The notes beneath the pieces are model-generated. The model was given only the letters and a program-made list of their open reading frames with translations. It was not told where the DNA came from and searched no databases. Shown here one piece after another: positions 6,220 through 9,501 of a DNA stretch of 9,501 nt (positions are counted from its first letter, which is position 1; each line of letters starts with the position of its first letter). Position numbers and translations under genes: made by a program. The stretch comes from JAYFRE01 sp034926235 (GTDB lineage: Bacteria; Pseudomonadota; Alphaproteobacteria; Rhodospirillales; Magnetospirillaceae). The DNA is taken from contig JAYFRE010000147.1 in NCBI GenBank assembly GCA_034926235.1, positions 1 to 9,501 on the forward strand, in the 5' to 3' direction.

Positions 6220-6646
6220 CGTCTTCCACAGGCCCCGCCGACGGATTGGCCGCTGACGGAGCGGATGGAGGCCGGGTTTTCAGCCGGTCGGTGAGATAGC
6301 CGAAAAGAACGCGCGCATTGTTGTGCTCATCGTCATGGGCGGCATAAAGCAAGGTTACCGGCCCTTCTTCCTGAAGACCGACGATCCGACCGACAAGATC
6401 GCCCTTCATGTCGAGTTCGGCGCGGTACAATTTTGAGAATTCGTTAAAGCGGGCGGGATCGTGCCCGAACCATTCGCGCAGCTGGGAACTGGGCGCGATA
6501 TCCTTCAGCCAGAAATCGATCTTCGCTTTTTCCTTGCTCAATCCACGCGGCCAAAGCCGATCGATCAGAACTCGGCATCCATCGTCATCGGCTGGAAGGG
6601 CATAGACTCGTTTCAACCGGAATCCCGGATCGGTTCCTGACGTCAT
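6191..6646 (-). CDS. DUF488 / YeaO-family protein
   Basis: A 151-residue soluble protein. The YeaO signature is evident: VLIDRLWPRGLSKEK (26-40), a WLKDIAPS segment, REWFGHDP (57-64), and TLLYAAHDDEHNNA (98-111), the family's most conserved motif. The function of YeaO proteins is unknown; the aspartate/histidine-rich motif suggests a nucleotide or metal site, but this is not established. The ATG at 6646 has a strong AAGGAGG site 7 nt upstream. Compared with the roughly 115-120 residues usual for the family, it carries an extra C-terminal tail from about 124 rich in Pro, Ser and Ala, which overlaps the start of the next gene. It is the fourth gene of the norR-led operon, 27 nt after the DUF1858 gene. 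Confidence 0.88.
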   Translation of the reverse strand: MTSGTDPGFRLKRVYALPADDDGCRVLIDRLWPRGLSKEKAKIDFWLKDIAPSSQLREWFGHDPARFNEFSKLYRAELDMKGDLVGRIVGLQEEGPVTLLYAAHDDEHNNARVLFGYLTDRLKTRPPSAPSAANPSAGPVEDDDRTHTSHS

Positions 6647-6673
6647 TTCGGGTCCTCCTTCGCTGGAATTCCG

Positions 6674-7186
6674 CTATAGCTGCCGGAGCAATGTCCGGAA
6701 AAGAGCGCCCTCCTGGCAACAGGCGGCCGTAAGCCCTTCCTTTTCGGCCCGTGCGAGCAAAGGGGCGGGTTCGAAATCGGATTCCAGGACGACGATGCCG
6801 CCCTTACCCCCCGATGCGAGCGCGCGTTTGGCTTCCATCAACGGATGTCCGCCTTTTGCGAGGACGTCCGCGACATCGATTCGGGCGACGACGTCCGCTT
6901 CCCGGAACCAGTCGGGCAGGACCGATAACAGCGATGGGACGGACATCTCCGCCGCCTCATCCGTCCGATCCGATCCGATGGCCTCCTGGACGAGGCGGAT
7001 GAGATCGGGCAGGGCGATGCCGCCGACCTTGGCCGCCTGCTCCAAGGTGGCGAACTTCGCCACCGTCGCGCGCAGGATCGGGTTGCGGAGCTTGTCGAAG
7101 GCGGGGATTGCTGCGATCAGCACCCCCATGATCTCCGGATGTGCGTCGAGAAGCTCGCCGACGCGGGTATGCGGCGTGACGTCCAT
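6674..7186 (-). CDS. DUF1858 domain protein with DUF2249-like C-terminus
   Basis: A 170-residue protein. The N-terminal 70 residues match the DUF1858 pattern (T-x-V-GELLDAHPEIMGVLIAAIPAFDKL, then NP-x-LR-x-TVAKFATLEQAA and LPDLIRLVQEAIG). The same domain is found at the N-terminus of ScdA/YtfE di-iron repair proteins and beside hybrid-cluster proteins. The C-terminal half (about 98-160: IDVADVLAKGGHPLMEAKRAL, VVLESDFEPAPLLARAEKEG) has the layout of a DUF2249 TusA-like fold, with a Cys pair (CC, 156-157). I chose the ATG at 7186 over that at 7201. GAGGA lies 5 nt upstream of 7186, and this start leaves one base after the preceding stop, so it would be translationally coupled. The alternative start overlaps the upstream gene by 14 nt and has no ribosome site. 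Function is not established; context suggests nitrosative or iron-sulfur stress. Confidence 0.82.
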   Translation of the reverse strand: MDVTPHTRVGELLDAHPEIMGVLIAAIPAFDKLRNPILRATVAKFATLEQAAKVGGIALPDLIRLVQEAIGSDRTDEAAEMSVPSLLSVLPDWFREADVVARIDVADVLAKGGHPLMEAKRALASGGKGGIVVLESDFEPAPLLARAEKEGLTAACCQEGALFRTLLRQL

Positions 7187-7187
7187 C

Positions 7188-8489
7188 TCAATCCTCGTCA
7201 TACTGAAGCAGACGCCGCTGGCCTTCGAGCGCGCGCATCCGCGCGATATCCTGGGTCACTTCGAGGGTTCCGAGATAGGCGCCGTCGCCGTCGCGGACGG
7301 CGAAATAGCGGATATGAACGAATTTCGGTCCCCTCGGGTTCCAGAACTCGGCGACGCTGCGTCGGCCGGAACGGAAATCCTCGAGGATCTGATCGACCAC
7401 ATGCATGCTTTTGGGCGGATGGCAGTTCCGGACATCCCGGCCGATGATCACGCGGCTGCGTTCGAAGACACGTTCGGTTCCTTCGCTGAAAAAGGCAACG
7501 CGGTCATCGGCATCGACAAAGGTGATGTCCACGGGGAGCGTGTTGAAAATCCCCAGAAGCTGCGGATAGGACAGCAAGCCCGAGGGAAGCCTGACGCCTG
7601 CGCCGTCCAGCGATGAAAAATCGCCCTCGGCGGATTCGGGCGGACGATATTCATCTCCCGGCGCGACCAGGCACCAGCCATATTCGGGACTCTGACGCCA
7701 GATATCGCCCCATTCCTCCTTTGTGAACATCTCGAGGCACATGGGAAGCAGGATGTTCTCTTCCTTGAAGATCATGCCGTCGAGCGCCTTGAGCGTCGAT
7801 TTCAGGACCGTTTGCGCCAGGAATTCCAGCTCGACGGCGGCGATGTCTTCTTGGCGCAAGGCGGTCATCGCCGCTTTCAGCAATTCGCGCGCCTCGTCGT
7901 CCTTGCCCCACATGACCTTCGACGGGCCCAGGGTTCCATGGCGTTCGAGGATGCTGAAGAACAGATGCTCCTTGCGCCGGTAATGCTTATCGACATCGGT
8001 CAGAGGCTGGAACGCTTCCAGCGCGTGAAGCCGGCGTTCATCCGCCGGAATCTCCGTCTTTCCGATGAAGGCGATGCTGTCCCGGGCCTTGGCGATCGCC
8101 TCTTTCAGGGCTGCGTTCTCGTCCATCAGCTGGCGTACGGGATGGCCGGGGGGAAGAGACGGCAGCACGGCCGGCGGCGTCACCGCGTCCGAAAGAACTT
8201 CGGCGTGAAGGTCGCACATGGATTTGACCTCCTCGAGCGACATACCGTCCTCAATCAGGCGCTGTTCCATGGCCGCGACTTCGGAAGGATCCACGCCGTC
8301 GATCAGGACTTTAAGCCGCTCGCGCACCGCGTCCGGCGCTTCGCCGCGATGAAGATGAAGGATGATCTCCTTTAAAGTATCGAGCCGATCCTTGCGGTCT
8401 TCGGACGGGGGCGTGTTCATGGCTTTCTCCAATGCTGTCACCACCGCATTGTGGGAGCTTCCCTCCGGGGAGTCTTTGACTTCGGTCAT
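7188..8489 (-). CDS. DUF438 - hemerythrin-like - PAS domain protein
   Basis: A 433-residue soluble protein with three parts. A DUF438 domain (about 31-100) is followed by a four-helix hemerythrin-like domain (about 112-255) with HPVRQLMDEN, HYRRKEHLFF, VMWGKDDEAREL and FKEENILLPM, which supply His and Glu residues suited to a di-iron site. A PAS domain follows (about 303-420) with VDADDRVAFFSEGTERVF and the characteristic RNCHPPKSMHVVDQILEDFRSG. This architecture occurs beside DUF1858 proteins and in NO or anaerobic stress loci; binding of O2, NO or iron is plausible but its activity is unproven. The ATG at 8489 is 34 nt after the norR stop and has no clear ribosome site. The in-frame ATG at 8420 has GGAG 6 nt upstream and lies just before the DUF438 domain, so it may be the true start (410 residues). 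Co-transcription with norR looks likely. Confidence 0.87.
   Translation of the reverse strand: MTEVKDSPEGSSHNAVVTALEKAMNTPPSEDRKDRLDTLKEIILHLHRGEAPDAVRERLKVLIDGVDPSEVAAMEQRLIEDGMSLEEVKSMCDLHAEVLSDAVTPPAVLPSLPPGHPVRQLMDENAALKEAIAKARDSIAFIGKTEIPADERRLHALEAFQPLTDVDKHYRRKEHLFFSILERHGTLGPSKVMWGKDDEARELLKAAMTALRQEDIAAVELEFLAQTVLKSTLKALDGMIFKEENILLPMCLEMFTKEEWGDIWRQSPEYGWCLVAPGDEYRPPESAEGDFSSLDGAGVRLPSGLLSYPQLLGIFNTLPVDITFVDADDRVAFFSEGTERVFERSRVIIGRDVRNCHPPKSMHVVDQILEDFRSGRRSVAEFWNPRGPKFVHIRYFAVRDGDGAYLGTLEVTQDIARMRALEGQRRLLQYDED
7192..7196 (-). promoter_or_regulatory. Ribosome binding site deciding the DUF1858 start
   Basis: GAGGA on the minus strand lies 5 nt before the ATG at 7186, inside the last codons of the upstream gene. 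The other in-frame ATG at 7201 has no purine-rich sequence in front of it. Confidence 0.6.
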
Positions 8490-8523
8490 ATTCGGACAGA
8501 AAAACCGGCGGGTTCGGGCATCC

Positions 8524-9501
<978 letters not shown>

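Noticed and set aside
8477..8488. TGAC-N4-GTCA repeat near the DUF438 start as a NorR site
   Set aside because: Orientation and spacing do not fit the GT-N7-AC core of NorR sites, and there is no -24/-12 promoter with it.

Overview
The window looks like part of the chromosome of a diazotrophic alphaproteobacterium, most likely a Rhodospirillales relative (purple non-sulfur or magnetospirillum type). This is inferred from the GC-rich coding sequence, the low-GC regulatory gaps, an AnfA/AnfH-type alternative nitrogenase and a sigma-54 regulatory style. The species cannot be named from the sequence alone. Apart from one LysR gene, every gene lies on the minus strand, so the natural reading direction is from 9501 down to 1.

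From right to left, 9501-5125 is a tightly packed stress-type operon. It starts with the 3' two thirds of a NorR-type, nitric-oxide-responsive sigma-54 activator. Four genes follow in close order: a DUF438/hemerythrin/PAS protein, a DUF1858-DUF2249-like protein, a YeaO-type DUF488 protein, and a polytopic membrane polyferredoxin with two CxxxCP loops and two [4Fe-4S] ferredoxin motifs. Gaps are 34, 1 and 27 nt, with a 29-nt overlap at the last junction. The set looks like an NO / iron-sulfur stress module whose exact chemistry is not established.

The region 5076-2723 is a LysR regulator (plus strand) divergent from a pirin-wrbA operon, a quinone or electrophile stress unit. A perfect 7+7 bp inverted repeat sits in the AT-rich divergent promoter. 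wrbA ends at a good stem-loop terminator.

The region 2722-1 is the alternative (iron-only) nitrogenase control region: anfA (GAF-AAA+-Fis, with the two N-terminal cysteines known from AnfA), followed by the 5' end of anfH, which runs off the window. The 438-bp anfA-anfH gap has a complete sigma-54 enhancer layout: a perfect -24/-12 element, a perfect IHF consensus, an upstream TTTAC-N6-GTAAA dyad and direct repeats. anfA has its own weaker -24/-12 element and a perfect 11-bp-arm palindrome built from the same TTTAC/GTAAA half-sites.

Together the window holds two sigma-54 activators (AnfA for Mo-independent nitrogen fixation, NorR for NO) flanking an electrophile-response unit. Nitrogenase is highly sensitive to NO and to redox damage, so the proximity may be functional, but that is inference.
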